The notes below the pieces were generated by a model. The model searched no databases. It saw only the letters and a program-made list of their open reading frames with translations, and was not told the origin of the DNA. Shown here piece by piece: positions 39,222 through 47,292 of a DNA stretch of 64,000 nucleotides. The DNA comes from Streptomyces sp. DH5. Lineage in GTDB: Bacteria; Actinomycetota; Actinomycetes; Streptomycetales; Streptomycetaceae. The stretch spans positions 1 through 64,000 of the forward strand of contig NZ_JAHWGP010000014.1 of NCBI RefSeq assembly GCF_020873915.1, given 5' to 3'. Position numbers and translations under genes: made by a program. Each line of letters starts with the position of its first letter. Positions within the stretch are counted from its first letter, which is position 1.

Positions 39222-40272
39222 CGCCGACGCGCTGCTCCAGCTCGTCCCCAAGGCCGAGGGCAAGCAGTCCATGAAGGACTTCAAGTCCGACCAGGAGGTG
39301 CGCTGGTGTCCCGGTTGCGGTGACTACGCGGTGCTCGCCGCCGTGCAGGGTTTCATGCCGCAGCTGGGCCTGGCGAAGGAGAACATCGTCTTCGTCTCGG
39401 GCATCGGCTGCTCCTCCCGCTTCCCGTACTACATGAACACGTACGGGATGCACTCCATCCACGGCCGCGCGCCGGCCATCGCGACGGGGCTCGCGGCCTC
39501 CCGCCGTGACCTGAGCGTGTGGGTGGTGACGGGTGACGGCGACGCGCTGTCCATCGGCGGCAACCACCTCATCCACGCGCTGCGCCGCAACGTCAACCTG
39601 AAGATCCTGCTGTTCAACAACCGGATCTACGGTCTGACCAAGGGCCAGTACTCCCCCACCTCGGAAGTCGGCAAGATCACCAAGTCGACGCCGATGGGCT
39701 CCCTCGACGCGCCCTTCAACCCGGTGTCGCTGGCGATCGGCGCGGAGGCGTCGTTCGTGGCCCGCACGGTGGACTCGGACCGCAAGCACCTCACCGAGGT
39801 GCTGCGCCAGGCGGCCGACCACCCGGGCACGGCGCTGGTGGAGATCTACCAGAACTGCAACATCTTCAACGACGGTGCCTTCGAGGTCCTCAAGGACCGT
39901 CAGCAGGCGGAGGAGGCCGTGATCCGTCTGGAGCACGGGAAGCCGATCCGCTTCGGCGCCGACGACGCCAAGGGTGTCGTGCGCGATCAGCGGACCGGTG
40001 ATCTGCGGGTGGTCACGGTGACGCCGGAGAACGAGGCGGAGATCCTGGTCCACGACGCCCGTTCCGCGTCGCCGACCACCGCGTTCGCCCTGTCCCGGCT
40101 CGCGGACCCGAACACCCTGCACAACACCCCGATCGGTGTCTTCCGCTCCGTCGGCCGGCCGGTCTACGACACCCTCATGGCCGACCAGCTCGACGCCGCC
40201 GTCGAACGGAACGGCAAGGGCGACCTGGCCGCGCTGCTGGCCGGCGGCGACACCTGGACCGTGGTGGGCTGA
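39214..40272 (+). CDS. korB: 2-oxoacid:ferredoxin oxidoreductase beta subunit
   Basis: 352-aa TPP-binding subunit. VRWCPGCGDYAVLAAVQ and GIGCSSRFPYYMNTYG supply cluster-type cysteines; the TPP motif is VVTGDGDALSIGGNHLIHALRRNVN followed by NRIYGLTKGQYSP. No built-in ferredoxin domain, so an external ferredoxin is needed. ATG 39214 lies inside the korA 3' end with AAGGAG upstream: translational coupling ensures 1:1 subunits. Followed by a convergent terminator. Confidence 0.94.
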
Positions 40273-40290
40273 CCCCCGCCGCAGGCCGCG

Positions 40291-40329
40291 GACGAGGCCC
40301 GGGTGCCGCTACGGCGCCCGGGCCTCGTC
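40291..40329. terminator. bidirectional terminator between korB and the HxlR gene
   Basis: A 13-bp perfect stem GACGAGGCCCGGG/CCCGGGCCTCGTC (40291-40303 with 40317-40329), loop containing GCC/GGC. It overlaps the last codons of the HxlR gene. Confidence 0.8.
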
Positions 40330-40689
40330 GTACGCCTGCCGGGCGGCGAGCGCCTCGTCCATGCGCTGGTCCGTCCACAGGGCGAGGTCGCGCACCTGCT
40401 CGGCGGCTTCGCGGCCCGGGCCGGTGAAGGAGTGGTCGACGCGGGGCGGGATGACCGGACGGGCGTCGCGGTGGACCGTGCCGTCGCGCTCCAGGGTCTG
40501 CGAAGTCCGGGTGAGCATCTTCTCGCCGACCCTGCCGATGGCCCGGCGCAGTTCGCCGAAGCGGTACGGGCGCTCCAGGAGACGGATCAGCACCAGCACG
40601 CCCCAGCGGCTGGTCACGTGCTCCAGGACCAGCCGCTGCGGGCACGTCGCCTCGACGTCACCGCCGCGTCCACTCTCACTTACCGCCAC
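40309..40689 (-). CDS. HxlR-family winged-helix regulator
   Basis: 126-aa MarR-like winged-helix protein of the HxlR group. The family core is clear: CPQRLVLEHVTSRWGVLVLIRLLERPYRFGELRRAIGRVGEKMLTRTSQTLERDG. The N-terminal cysteine (Cys16) is at the position used for redox/aldehyde sensing in HypR/YodB-type members. GTG 40689; ribosome site weak. Divergent from the QorB/NmrA-like gene over 104 bp containing three direct repeats, so it probably controls that gene and itself. Confidence 0.92.
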   Translation of the reverse strand: MAVSESGRGGDVEATCPQRLVLEHVTSRWGVLVLIRLLERPYRFGELRRAIGRVGEKMLTRTSQTLERDGTVHRDARPVIPPRVDHSFTGPGREAAEQVRDLALWTDQRMDEALAARQAYDEARAP

Positions 40690-40693
40690 GGCA

Positions 40694-40738
40694 GTAGCTC
40701 ACTTCAAGGTAGACACTTTCTTTTGGGTAGCGCACCTC
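40694..40738. promoter_or_regulatory. three direct repeats, candidate HxlR operator
   Basis: GTAGCTCACTTC (40694), GTAGACACTTTC (40709) and GTAGCGCACCTC (40727) are 12-bp direct repeats with consensus GTAG-N-N-CAC-N-T-C, in the shared upstream region of the regulator and the QorB-like gene. HxlR proteins typically bind tandem sites in such positions; binding here is inferred. Confidence 0.5.
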
Positions 40739-40793
40739 TTATGGTTAGTGGTGCAGCCAGCTGGTGCATCCACCCCACAAGGAGTTTCGAACC

Positions 40794-41648
40794 ATGAGCA
40801 TCGTCGTCACCGGAGCCACCGGACACCTCGGCCGCCACGTCGTGGAGCAGCTGCTGGAGAAGGTCCCCGCCGAGCAGGTCACGGCCGTCGTCCGCAACGC
40901 CGGGAAGGCGGCGGACCTCGCCGGACGCGGGGTGCGGATCGCGGTCGCCGACTACGACGCCCCCGAGACCTTCGCCGGCCTGTTCGCGGCCGGTGACAAG
41001 GTGCTGCTGATCTCCGGCAACGAGGTCGGCCGGGACAGGGTGGGGCAGCACCGGGTGGTGATCGACGCCGCGAAGGCCGCCGGTGTCGCCCTGCTCGCCT
41101 ACACCAGCGCCCCCGGTTCCCTGACCGCCGCCCTGGCCGACGACCACCGCGCCACCGAGGAGGTCCTGCTGGCCTCGGGCGTGCCGTACGTGCTGCTGCG
41201 CAACGGCTGGTACCACGAGAACTACACCGAGAACCTCGCCCCGGTGCTGGAGCACCACGCGGTCCTGGCCGCCGCCGGCGAGGGCCGGGTCTCCTCCGCC
41301 TCCCGTGCCGACTACGCGGCCGCCGCCGTCGCCGTGCTGACCGGTGAGGGGCACGAGAACCGGACGTACGAGCTGGGCGGCGACGAGGCGTGGAGCTTCG
41401 CCGAGTACGCGGCCGAGCTGAGCCGGCAGACCGGCGAGGAGATCGTCTACACCCGGGTCACGCCCGAAGCGCTCACCGGCATCCTGGCCGGCGCGGGCGT
41501 GCCCGCGCCGATGGCGGCCGTCCTCGCGGGCGTGGACGCCTCGATCGAGAAGGGCGAGCTCGTCGTCGACAGCGGCGACCTGTCCCGGCTGGCCGGCCGC
41601 CCGACCACCCCGCTCGCCGAGGCCGTCACCGCCGCCCTGAAGGGCTGA
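40794..41648 (+). CDS. NmrA/QorB-like NAD(P)H:quinone oxidoreductase-type SDR
   Basis: 284-aa atypical SDR (SDR_a2/QorB group). Dinucleotide motif SIVVTGATGHLGRHVVEQLL, then VLLISGNEVGRDRVGQHR and LLRNGWYHENYTENL, the last a QorB/YtfG signature. Members reduce quinones or sense NADP(H). ATG 40794 has AAGGAG 9 nt upstream. Control by a divergent HxlR regulator is the arrangement seen for quinone/diamide-responsive pairs such as YodB-type systems (family knowledge). Confidence 0.9.
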   Translation: MSIVVTGATGHLGRHVVEQLLEKVPAEQVTAVVRNAGKAADLAGRGVRIAVADYDAPETFAGLFAAGDKVLLISGNEVGRDRVGQHRVVIDAAKAAGVALLAYTSAPGSLTAALADDHRATEEVLLASGVPYVLLRNGWYHENYTENLAPVLEHHAVLAAAGEGRVSSASRADYAAAAVAVLTGEGHENRTYELGGDEAWSFAEYAAELSRQTGEEIVYTRVTPEALTGILAGAGVPAPMAAVLAGVDASIEKGELVVDSGDLSRLAGRPTTPLAEAVTAALKG

Positions 41649-41809
41649 CCCGGGCACCGCCGTCCCTCCACCCCCGTCGGTCATGACCGTATTGCGGTAC
41701 GGACATGACACGCGGGGGTGTCCGGCGTTACCGTCGTCCGGCGAGCATCGCGCGCGCGTTCGGCGAGCGTCGCGGAGACAGGGCACGCGTCAGGCACGAA
41801 GGAGGGCCC

Positions 41810-42841
41810 GTGACCGGGAAGTCGGCCGCAGAGGGACGCATAGGACTGCTGAACGGCGTCGCCGCCTACGCCATGTGGGGGCTCGTACCGCTGTACTGGC
41901 CCCTGCTGGAGCCCGCGGGCGCGGTGGAGATCCTGGCCCACCGGATGGTCTGGTCGCTGCTCTTCGTCGTCGCCGCGCTGCTCGTCCTCCGCCGCTGGGC
42001 CTGGCTCGGCGAGCTGGTGCGGCAGCCCCGCAAACTGGCGCTGATCACGGTCGCCGCGTCGGTCATCACCGTGAACTGGGGCCTGTACATCTGGTCCGTG
42101 AACTCGGGTCACGTGGTCGAGGCCTCCCTCGGCTACTTCATCAACCCGCTGGTCACCATCGCGATGGGCGTGCTGCTGCTGAAGGAGCGGCTGCGGCCCG
42201 CGCAGTGGGCGGCGGTCGGGATCGCCGTCGCCGCGGTGCTCGTCCTCACCGTCGGATACGGCCGGCCGCCGTGGATCTCTCTCTGCCTCGCCTTCTCCTT
42301 CGCCATCTACGGTCTGGTGAAGAAGAAGGTCAACCTCGGCGGTGTCGAGTCGCTGGCCGCCGAGACCGCGATCCAGTTCCTGCCCGCGATCGGCTTCCTG
42401 GCATGGCTGAGCACCCGGGGCGAGTCCACCTTCACCGGGCAGGGGACGGGACACGCGCTGCTGCTCGCCGCGACCGGCCTGGTCACCGCGATCCCGCTGA
42501 TCTGCTTCGGTGCCGCCGCGATCCGCGTGCCGCTGTCCACGCTGGGGCTGCTGCAGTACCTGGCGCCTGTCTTCCAGTTCCTCCTCGGTGTCCTCTACTT
42601 CAAGGAGGCCATGCCGCCGGAGCGCTGGGCCGGATTCGCCCTGGTGTGGCTGGCGCTCTCCCTGCTCACCTGGGACGCGCTGCGCACCGCCCGCCGGGCC
42701 GCCCGCACGCTGGCCGCCGGCCGGCCCGGCGCGCGGCCGTCCGCCGCGGGCGCCACGCCGACCGACCCGGTGGGCGGCGACCGCGGCCCCGAGGCCGTCG
42801 CCACGGCCCCGGAGCCGGACGCCCCGGCGGCCAGGCCGTAG
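41810..42841 (+). CDS. rarD: EamA/RarD-family transporter
   Basis: 343-aa DMT-superfamily exporter with ten predicted membrane helices. RarD hallmarks: NGVAAYAMWGLVPLYWPLLEPAGAVEILAHRMVWSLL (split motifs AYAMWGLVPLYW and EILAHRMVWS), NWGLYIWSVNSGHVVEASLGYFINPLV, and the LGLLQYLAPVFQFLLG block. Substrate unknown; E. coli RarD is named for chloramphenicol sensitivity. A 50-residue disordered C-terminal tail is unusual but common in Streptomyces. GTG 41810 with GGAGGG. A perfect palindrome CGGTCATGACCG (41678-41689) lies upstream. Confidence 0.9.
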   Translation: MTGKSAAEGRIGLLNGVAAYAMWGLVPLYWPLLEPAGAVEILAHRMVWSLLFVVAALLVLRRWAWLGELVRQPRKLALITVAASVITVNWGLYIWSVNSGHVVEASLGYFINPLVTIAMGVLLLKERLRPAQWAAVGIAVAAVLVLTVGYGRPPWISLCLAFSFAIYGLVKKKVNLGGVESLAAETAIQFLPAIGFLAWLSTRGESTFTGQGTGHALLLAATGLVTAIPLICFGAAAIRVPLSTLGLLQYLAPVFQFLLGVLYFKEAMPPERWAGFALVWLALSLLTWDALRTARRAARTLAAGRPGARPSAAGATPTDPVGGDRGPEAVATAPEPDAPAARP

Positions 42842-42915
42842 CAGCACCCCGGAGCCGACCCACCAGCCGGCCGCCGGCCCCGGCGGTGTCGGTCCCACGC
42901 CCTATAACTGGTCGC

Positions 42916-43389
42916 ATGACGCAGACACCGACCCCGGCCACGCCCGTGCACTGGAAGATCGTCATCGACGCGACCGACCCCCATGCGCAGGCGGACTTCT
43001 GGGCCGCCGCCCTGCGGTACGTGGTGGAGGACAACAGCACCCTCATCGGCACACTGCTCGCCGCGGGCGCGGTGCCGGCCGAGCTGACCGTCGAGTCCCA
43101 CGGCCGCCGTGCCTGGCGCGACCTGGTGGCGGTACGGCACCCGGACGACCCCTATGACGAGGAGAGCGGCACCGGCCGGGGACGACGGCTGTTGTTCCAG
43201 CGTGTCCCCGAGCCCAAGACCGTCAAGAACCGGCTGCACCTCGACCTGCACCCCGGTGAGGGACGCCGTGCGGAGGAGCTCGCGCGACTGGAGGGACTCG
43301 GGGCGCGTGTACAGCGCCGGGTGGAGGAACCTTCCGGGGGGTGGCTGGTCATGACCGACCCGGAAGGCAACGAGTTCTGCCTGCACTGA
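42916..43389 (+). CDS. VOC/glyoxalase-like domain protein
   Basis: 157-aa vicinal-oxygen-chelate fold protein. PVHWKIVIDATDPHAQADFWAAAL is the typical first beta-alpha unit, and the C-terminal VMTDPEGNEFCLH carries the second metal-site-like glutamate. Many actinobacterial members of this group have no known reaction. ATG 42916; a TATAAC box lies at 42903-42908. Convergent with the TPR gene (17-bp gap). Confidence 0.85.
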   Translation: MTQTPTPATPVHWKIVIDATDPHAQADFWAAALRYVVEDNSTLIGTLLAAGAVPAELTVESHGRRAWRDLVAVRHPDDPYDEESGTGRGRRLLFQRVPEPKTVKNRLHLDLHPGEGRRAEELARLEGLGARVQRRVEEPSGGWLVMTDPEGNEFCLH

Positions 43390-43406
43390 TGCCCGGTGAG
43401 GTCCGT

Positions 43407-44666
43407 TCAGGTCCGCCGCGAGCGGGCCCGTGCGGTCAGGCGGCCCATGCGGGCGCGGGCGGACTCCAGCTCCTCGATCTCGTCGGCGGCGGCACCGCCC
43501 TCGGCGGCGAGCTCGGTCCACAGGGCGATCAGCTCGTGCCCGAGTTCGAGGCCGGGCAGCGGGTCGCGCACCCCGCGCCACGCCGTGGCCGCGCTGCGGA
43601 CGTTGCCGTAGGCGGCCTCCGCGTCGGAGGCCCGGCGGCAGATCAGGGCGAGGTCGAGGGAGATCCGGAAGGCACGCAGCGGCTCACCGGACAGGTAGGC
43701 GATGTAGGCGGTGAGTTCGCGCAGCCGCAGCACCTCCGGGTGCTCCGGGCCCAGGGTGGCCGACGCCTGCGCCACGGTCTCCTCGGCCAGGCGGGCGGCC
43801 GTGTCGATCCGGCCGGAGCGGACGGCCTCGTTGACCCGGGCCATGGGCTCCGCGAGGTGGTACTCGCCGGAGGAGGCGGGGGGTTCGTCACCGAGCACCG
43901 CTTCCGCCACGGCGTCGAACCCGCGGGGCGGGGTGGGCTTGGGGTCGGGGTCGGTGTCCGGCAGGACTTCGGTCCCGAGGTCCGGCCTGGGCCGCGCGGT
44001 CGGCGACGACTGCGGGATCGGGACGGGCTGCGGGATCGGCGCGGGTTCGGGGGCCGGCTGGGCGGGGCGCGGCCCGGTGTCCATGGGCGGGGGCGGGCCG
44101 AACGCACCCGTCGGGGGCGCGACCGTACCGGGCGGCGTGCCTTCCGCGGGCTCCGGCACGGACCGGAGCTCGAAGGTCGGTACCGCGTTCCGCGTCTCCG
44201 GGACCGGGCGCAGCCTGAACGTGGGGGCGGCATCCCGCACGGGGGCCGGCTCCGGGGTCGCCCCCGGCGCCGGGCGCAGCAGGTGGGTCGGCCGGTCCGT
44301 GTCCGGCTCCCGCGCGGGCTCGGCCGCGTGCTCCGGCTCCCGGTCCCGCACCGTGCGCAGCCGGTCCGGCTGTGCCGTGAACCGGCTGGAGCCGTCCGGT
44401 TCGACCTGGAGCGGGACGACGTAGCCGATGCGCTCGTCGTGCACGGTGGCGAGGACGGCGTGCCCGGAGGCGATGGCGATGCGGTGCAGGCGGTTCAGCA
44501 CCGCGTGCTGGAGCTCCTCCCCGGGCCCCGCGATCACCGCCACCCCGCCGACCGACGCCGCTGCCGCGCCGACGGGGACGTGGACGTCGATCGGTGCTGC
44601 CGCAAGGTTCGCCGCATCGGCGGCCTGCTGCTGTTCCCGCTGCTTCTCGCGGCTGAGTCGAGACAT
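43407..44666 (-). CDS. TPR-containing cytoplasmic protein
   Basis: 419 aa, no signal peptide. The N-terminal 25 residues are Gln-rich basic (RLSREKQREQQQAADAAN); residues 25-110 form a small folded domain (VAVIAGPGEELQHAVLNRLHRIAIASGHAVLATV); a Pro-rich linker of about 160 residues follows; the C terminus is TPR-like (AARLAEETVAQASATLGPEHPEVLRLRELTAYIAYLSGEP). ATG 44666 has GAGGGAA 5 nt upstream. Divergent from the P-loop-like protein; I know similar pairings in Streptomyces but not their function. Confidence 0.75.
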   Translation of the reverse strand: MSRLSREKQREQQQAADAANLAAAPIDVHVPVGAAAASVGGVAVIAGPGEELQHAVLNRLHRIAIASGHAVLATVHDERIGYVVPLQVEPDGSSRFTAQPDRLRTVRDREPEHAAEPAREPDTDRPTHLLRPAPGATPEPAPVRDAAPTFRLRPVPETRNAVPTFELRSVPEPAEGTPPGTVAPPTGAFGPPPPMDTGPRPAQPAPEPAPIPQPVPIPQSSPTARPRPDLGTEVLPDTDPDPKPTPPRGFDAVAEAVLGDEPPASSGEYHLAEPMARVNEAVRSGRIDTAARLAEETVAQASATLGPEHPEVLRLRELTAYIAYLSGEPLRAFRISLDLALICRRASDAEAAYGNVRSAATAWRGVRDPLPGLELGHELIALWTELAAEGGAAADEIEELESARARMGRLTARARSRRT

Positions 44667-44825
44667 CGTTCCCTCATTCGGGTCGTACACCTGCCGTCGA
44701 GTGTGTCCGTTCGCCCGCGATTCTCACGTCACCGCGCTGTCACAGGCTCGTCCCAACGGCCGTGGGCCCCGGTTCGCGTCCCGCCCGCCGGCATGAGGAT
44801 CGAGGTGACGAGCAGGAGAGGGGGC

Positions 44826-45338
44826 ATGCGGACAGGCATGCGACAGGGACCGGAGATCTGGATCCGAGGGCCGGTGGCGGCACCGGGCGCGGAGGGGGTG
44901 GCCCCGGAGCCAGCCCACCCCCACGCGACGGCCCGGCGCTTCTCCTGGGTCGGCCTGCACGGCGGTGCCGGCGTCACCACGCTCGCCGCCGTCTACGGCG
45001 GCCACGACAGCGGACGCGCGTGGCCCGGGCCCGCCGGTCCGCGGTCGGTGCTGTTCGTCGCCCGGACCCACGCGGCCGGGCTCGACGCCGTGGTCCCGGC
45101 CGTGGAGGCGTTCCGGCGCGGCGAGGCGCCCCGGGAGCTCGACCTGGAGGCCGTCGTCCTGGTGGCGGACGCGCCGGGACGGCTGCCCCGCCCCCTCACC
45201 CAGCGGATCCGGCTGGTCGAGTCGGTGATCGGCGTGTACCGGGTGCCGTGGGTGCCCGAGTGGCGCCTGGGCGACCTGAGCGGCCGGCCACCGCACGGGG
45301 CGGACTCGCCGGCCCGTCTGACGGGGGCGAGGCACTGA
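44826..45338 (+). CDS. DUF6668-like protein with P-loop-like glycine motif
   Basis: 170 aa. RRFSWVGLHGGAGVTTLAAVYGG resembles the deviant Walker A of MinD/ParA-type NTPases (GGxGKTT) but lacks the lysine: GGAGVTT. Then VLFVARTHAAGLDAV, DLEAVVLVADAPGRLP (Walker-B-like hydrophobic strand) and a conserved IGVYRVPWVPEWRLGDL C-terminal block. ATG 44826 is chosen for the purine-rich AGGAGAGGGG just before it; an upstream ATG at 44793 adds 11 residues. The stop overlaps the presumed start region of the amidase. Confidence 0.7.
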   Translation: MRTGMRQGPEIWIRGPVAAPGAEGVAPEPAHPHATARRFSWVGLHGGAGVTTLAAVYGGHDSGRAWPGPAGPRSVLFVARTHAAGLDAVVPAVEAFRRGEAPRELDLEAVVLVADAPGRLPRPLTQRIRLVESVIGVYRVPWVPEWRLGDLSGRPPHGADSPARLTGARH

Positions 45339-46477
45339 GCGGCGACGGCGGCGCGCGGGAGATCGCCCGCGCCGTGCGCGGGCGCACGCTCCGCGCGGTG
45401 GACGTGGTCGCGGAGGCGCTGGAGCGGATCGCGCGGGCCGACCCGGCGCTCTGCGCCTTCCTCGAGGTGTGGTCCGAGGAGGCGCTGCGGCGGGCGGATG
45501 AGGTGGACGCGCGCGTCGCCGCCGGTGAGCGGTTGCCGCTGGCCGGGGTGCCGCTCGCGGTGAAGGGACGGTACGGGTTGCGGGCGGCGGGCCCGCTGCT
45601 CGCGGCCGGCTGTGTCGCCGTGGGCGCCACCTCGGTGCCCGGCCCGGGGACGCCGTGGCGGACGTGGGGGCTCGGCGCGCACGGCCGTACGGTCAACCCC
45701 TGGCGGGCGGACCGCACGCCGGGCGGCTCGTCGGCCGGGGCCGCGGTGGCGGTGGCGGCCGGGCTGGTGCCGCTGGCGACGGGCGGTGACGGGGCGGGCT
45801 CGGTACGGATCCCCGCGGCGTGGTGCGCGGTGGCCGGACTGAAGGTCACCGGGGGGCGCCTCGCGTCGCCGGACCGTACGGGACTGGCCGCGCCCGGTGT
45901 CCTGGCCCGTACGGCCGCGGACGCGGCGGCCTGGTGGCGGGCGGTCCGGCCGGCCGGACCGGACCGGGCGCCCGCGGACCTCCCGGTCTCCGCCGTCTGG
46001 TCCCCCGACCTCGGCTTCGCCCGGCCCGACCCGGAGCAGGCCGCCCTGGCCCGGTCGGCGGCCGGCCGGCTCGTCGACGCGGGAACCGTACGGCTGACGC
46101 GGCGCCCGGAACCTCCCGTGCTCCTCGACCCGGCCCCGGCCTGGTCGGCCCTGCGCACGCCCGGTGCGGACCGGGCCGGCGCCCACCGCGTCCGCGCCGA
46201 GAACGACCGCCGTCTGGATGCCCTCTTCTCCGGCGCCGACCTGCTGCTCACCCCGACGACACCCACCGCCCCGCATGGCCACGAGGGCCCGGGCGACCGC
46301 TACTCGACCGCGCTCACCTGGGCGTTCAACGTCAGCGGGCACCCCGCACTCAGCGTGCCGGCCGGATTCGGCGCCGACGGCTGCCCGGCGGGGCTCCAGC
46401 TGGTGGCGGCGCGCGGCCGGGAGGACCTGCTGCTCGCCGTGGCACGGGAGGCGGAACGGCGCGGGGCCACCGCCTGA
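45335..46477 (+). CDS. amidase-signature family hydrolase
   Basis: About 380 aa; shorter than the usual 450-500. The Ser-cisSer-Lys triad is intact: Lys in VPLAVKGRYG, cis-Ser in PGGSSAGAAVAVAAG, nucleophile in GGDGAGSVRIPAAW. The N-terminal REIARAVRGRTLRAVDV block is homologous family sequence, yet no ATG/GTG precedes it nearby in frame: the nearest candidate is CTG 45335 overlapping the upstream TGA; GTG 45374 would cut into the domain. Start therefore uncertain. Translational coupling to the DUF6668-like gene is likely. Substrate unknown. Confidence 0.8.
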   Translation: MSGDGGAREIARAVRGRTLRAVDVVAEALERIARADPALCAFLEVWSEEALRRADEVDARVAAGERLPLAGVPLAVKGRYGLRAAGPLLAAGCVAVGATSVPGPGTPWRTWGLGAHGRTVNPWRADRTPGGSSAGAAVAVAAGLVPLATGGDGAGSVRIPAAWCAVAGLKVTGGRLASPDRTGLAAPGVLARTAADAAAWWRAVRPAGPDRAPADLPVSAVWSPDLGFARPDPEQAALARSAAGRLVDAGTVRLTRRPEPPVLLDPAPAWSALRTPGADRAGAHRVRAENDRRLDALFSGADLLLTPTTPTAPHGHEGPGDRYSTALTWAFNVSGHPALSVPAGFGADGCPAGLQLVAARGREDLLLAVAREAERRGATA

Positions 46478-46499
46478 ATCCCCTTGCGGCGAAAACCCC

Positions 46500-46531
46500 T
46501 TGGCCATTTGCTTGCATGTGCATAAGATGCA
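46500..46531 (+). promoter_or_regulatory. promoter with embedded inverted repeat upstream of the flavodoxin-like gene
   Basis: TTGGCC (46500-46505), 17 bp, TAAGAT (46523-46528) form a candidate promoter. The -10 lies inside a perfect inverted repeat TGCAT-AAG-ATGCA (46519-46531), flanked by TTGCA (46512) and TGCAA (46538). A repressor site is likely (inference). Confidence 0.45.
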
Positions 46532-46573
46532 GAAGCCTGCAATTGGCGTACGCCGAGCATCTAAGGGATGATC

Positions 46574-47158
46574 ATGAAGCGCCGTTTCCTCTTCGTTCTG
46601 GGCAGTGCCCGCCCCCACGGCAACACCGAACTGCTGGCCCGCCGGGCCGCCGAACAGCTGCCCCCGGACGTGGAGCAGCAGTGGATCGACCTCACCGACC
46701 ACCCCCTGCCCGACTTCGAGGACCTGCGCCACGACAGCGACCACGTCCGCCCGGCCGAGGGCCCCGTGGCGCGGCTCCTGGACGCCACCCTCGCCGCGAC
46801 CGACGTGGTGATCGCCTCGCCGCTGTACTGGTACTCGGTGTCCGCGCAGACCAAGCGCTACCTGGACCACTGGGCGGGCTGGCTGCGCACTCCCGGCCTG
46901 GACTTCCACGTGACGATGGCGGAGCGCACCCTGTGGGGCGTGACCGTCCTCGCCCACGAGGAGCTGGCCGTCGCCGACCCGCTGATCGGCACGCTGAACC
47001 ACACGGCCGCGTACATGGGCATGCGGTTCGGCGGGGTGCTGCTCGGCAACGGCAGCAAGCCGGGTGACGTCCTGAACGACACCGGCGCCCTGACCCGGGC
47101 GAAGACGTTCTTCGCCGGGGAGGCACCCCTCGCCCGCTACCCGTACGAGGCGGCCTGA
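46574..47158 (+). CDS. flavodoxin-like NAD(P)H-dependent oxidoreductase
   Basis: 194-aa flavodoxin-fold reductase (NADPH-dependent FMN reductase/azoreductase-like). FMN phosphate loop VLGSARPHGNTELLARRAAEQL; second flavin loop VIASPLYWYSVSAQTKRYLDHW; these are family signatures. ATG 46574 has AAGGGA 6 nt upstream; the ATG at 46568 overlaps that site. Probably reduces quinones or nitro/azo compounds. The palindromic promoter suggests induction by a stress-sensing repressor not encoded adjacently. Confidence 0.87.
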   Translation: MKRRFLFVLGSARPHGNTELLARRAAEQLPPDVEQQWIDLTDHPLPDFEDLRHDSDHVRPAEGPVARLLDATLAATDVVIASPLYWYSVSAQTKRYLDHWAGWLRTPGLDFHVTMAERTLWGVTVLAHEELAVADPLIGTLNHTAAYMGMRFGGVLLGNGSKPGDVLNDTGALTRAKTFFAGEAPLARYPYEAA

Positions 47159-47223
47159 CCCTCACGGCCCACCGGTCGGGCCGCACCTCGCCCAGCGTCT
47201 CGTCGCCGAACGGAGTACACGCG

Positions 47224-47245
47224 CGGGTCGCCCACGGGCGACCCG
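47224..47245. terminator. bidirectional hairpin between flavodoxin-like and ABC permease genes
   Basis: CGGGTCGCCC/GGGCGACCCG (47224-47233 with 47236-47245) in the 134-bp gap between convergent genes; the effective loop is about 4-6 nt once the top pairs open. Confidence 0.6.
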
Positions 47246-47292
47246 TCGCATCCGCCGACTCGTCCGTTTCGCCCGGGCCGCCCTCGCGTCTC

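Noticed and set aside
41683-43389. Single 568-aa plus-strand gene covering rarD and the VOC gene
   Set aside because: Its first 411 residues are an out-of-frame Arg-rich shadow of rarD; only the VOC part from 42916 is real.
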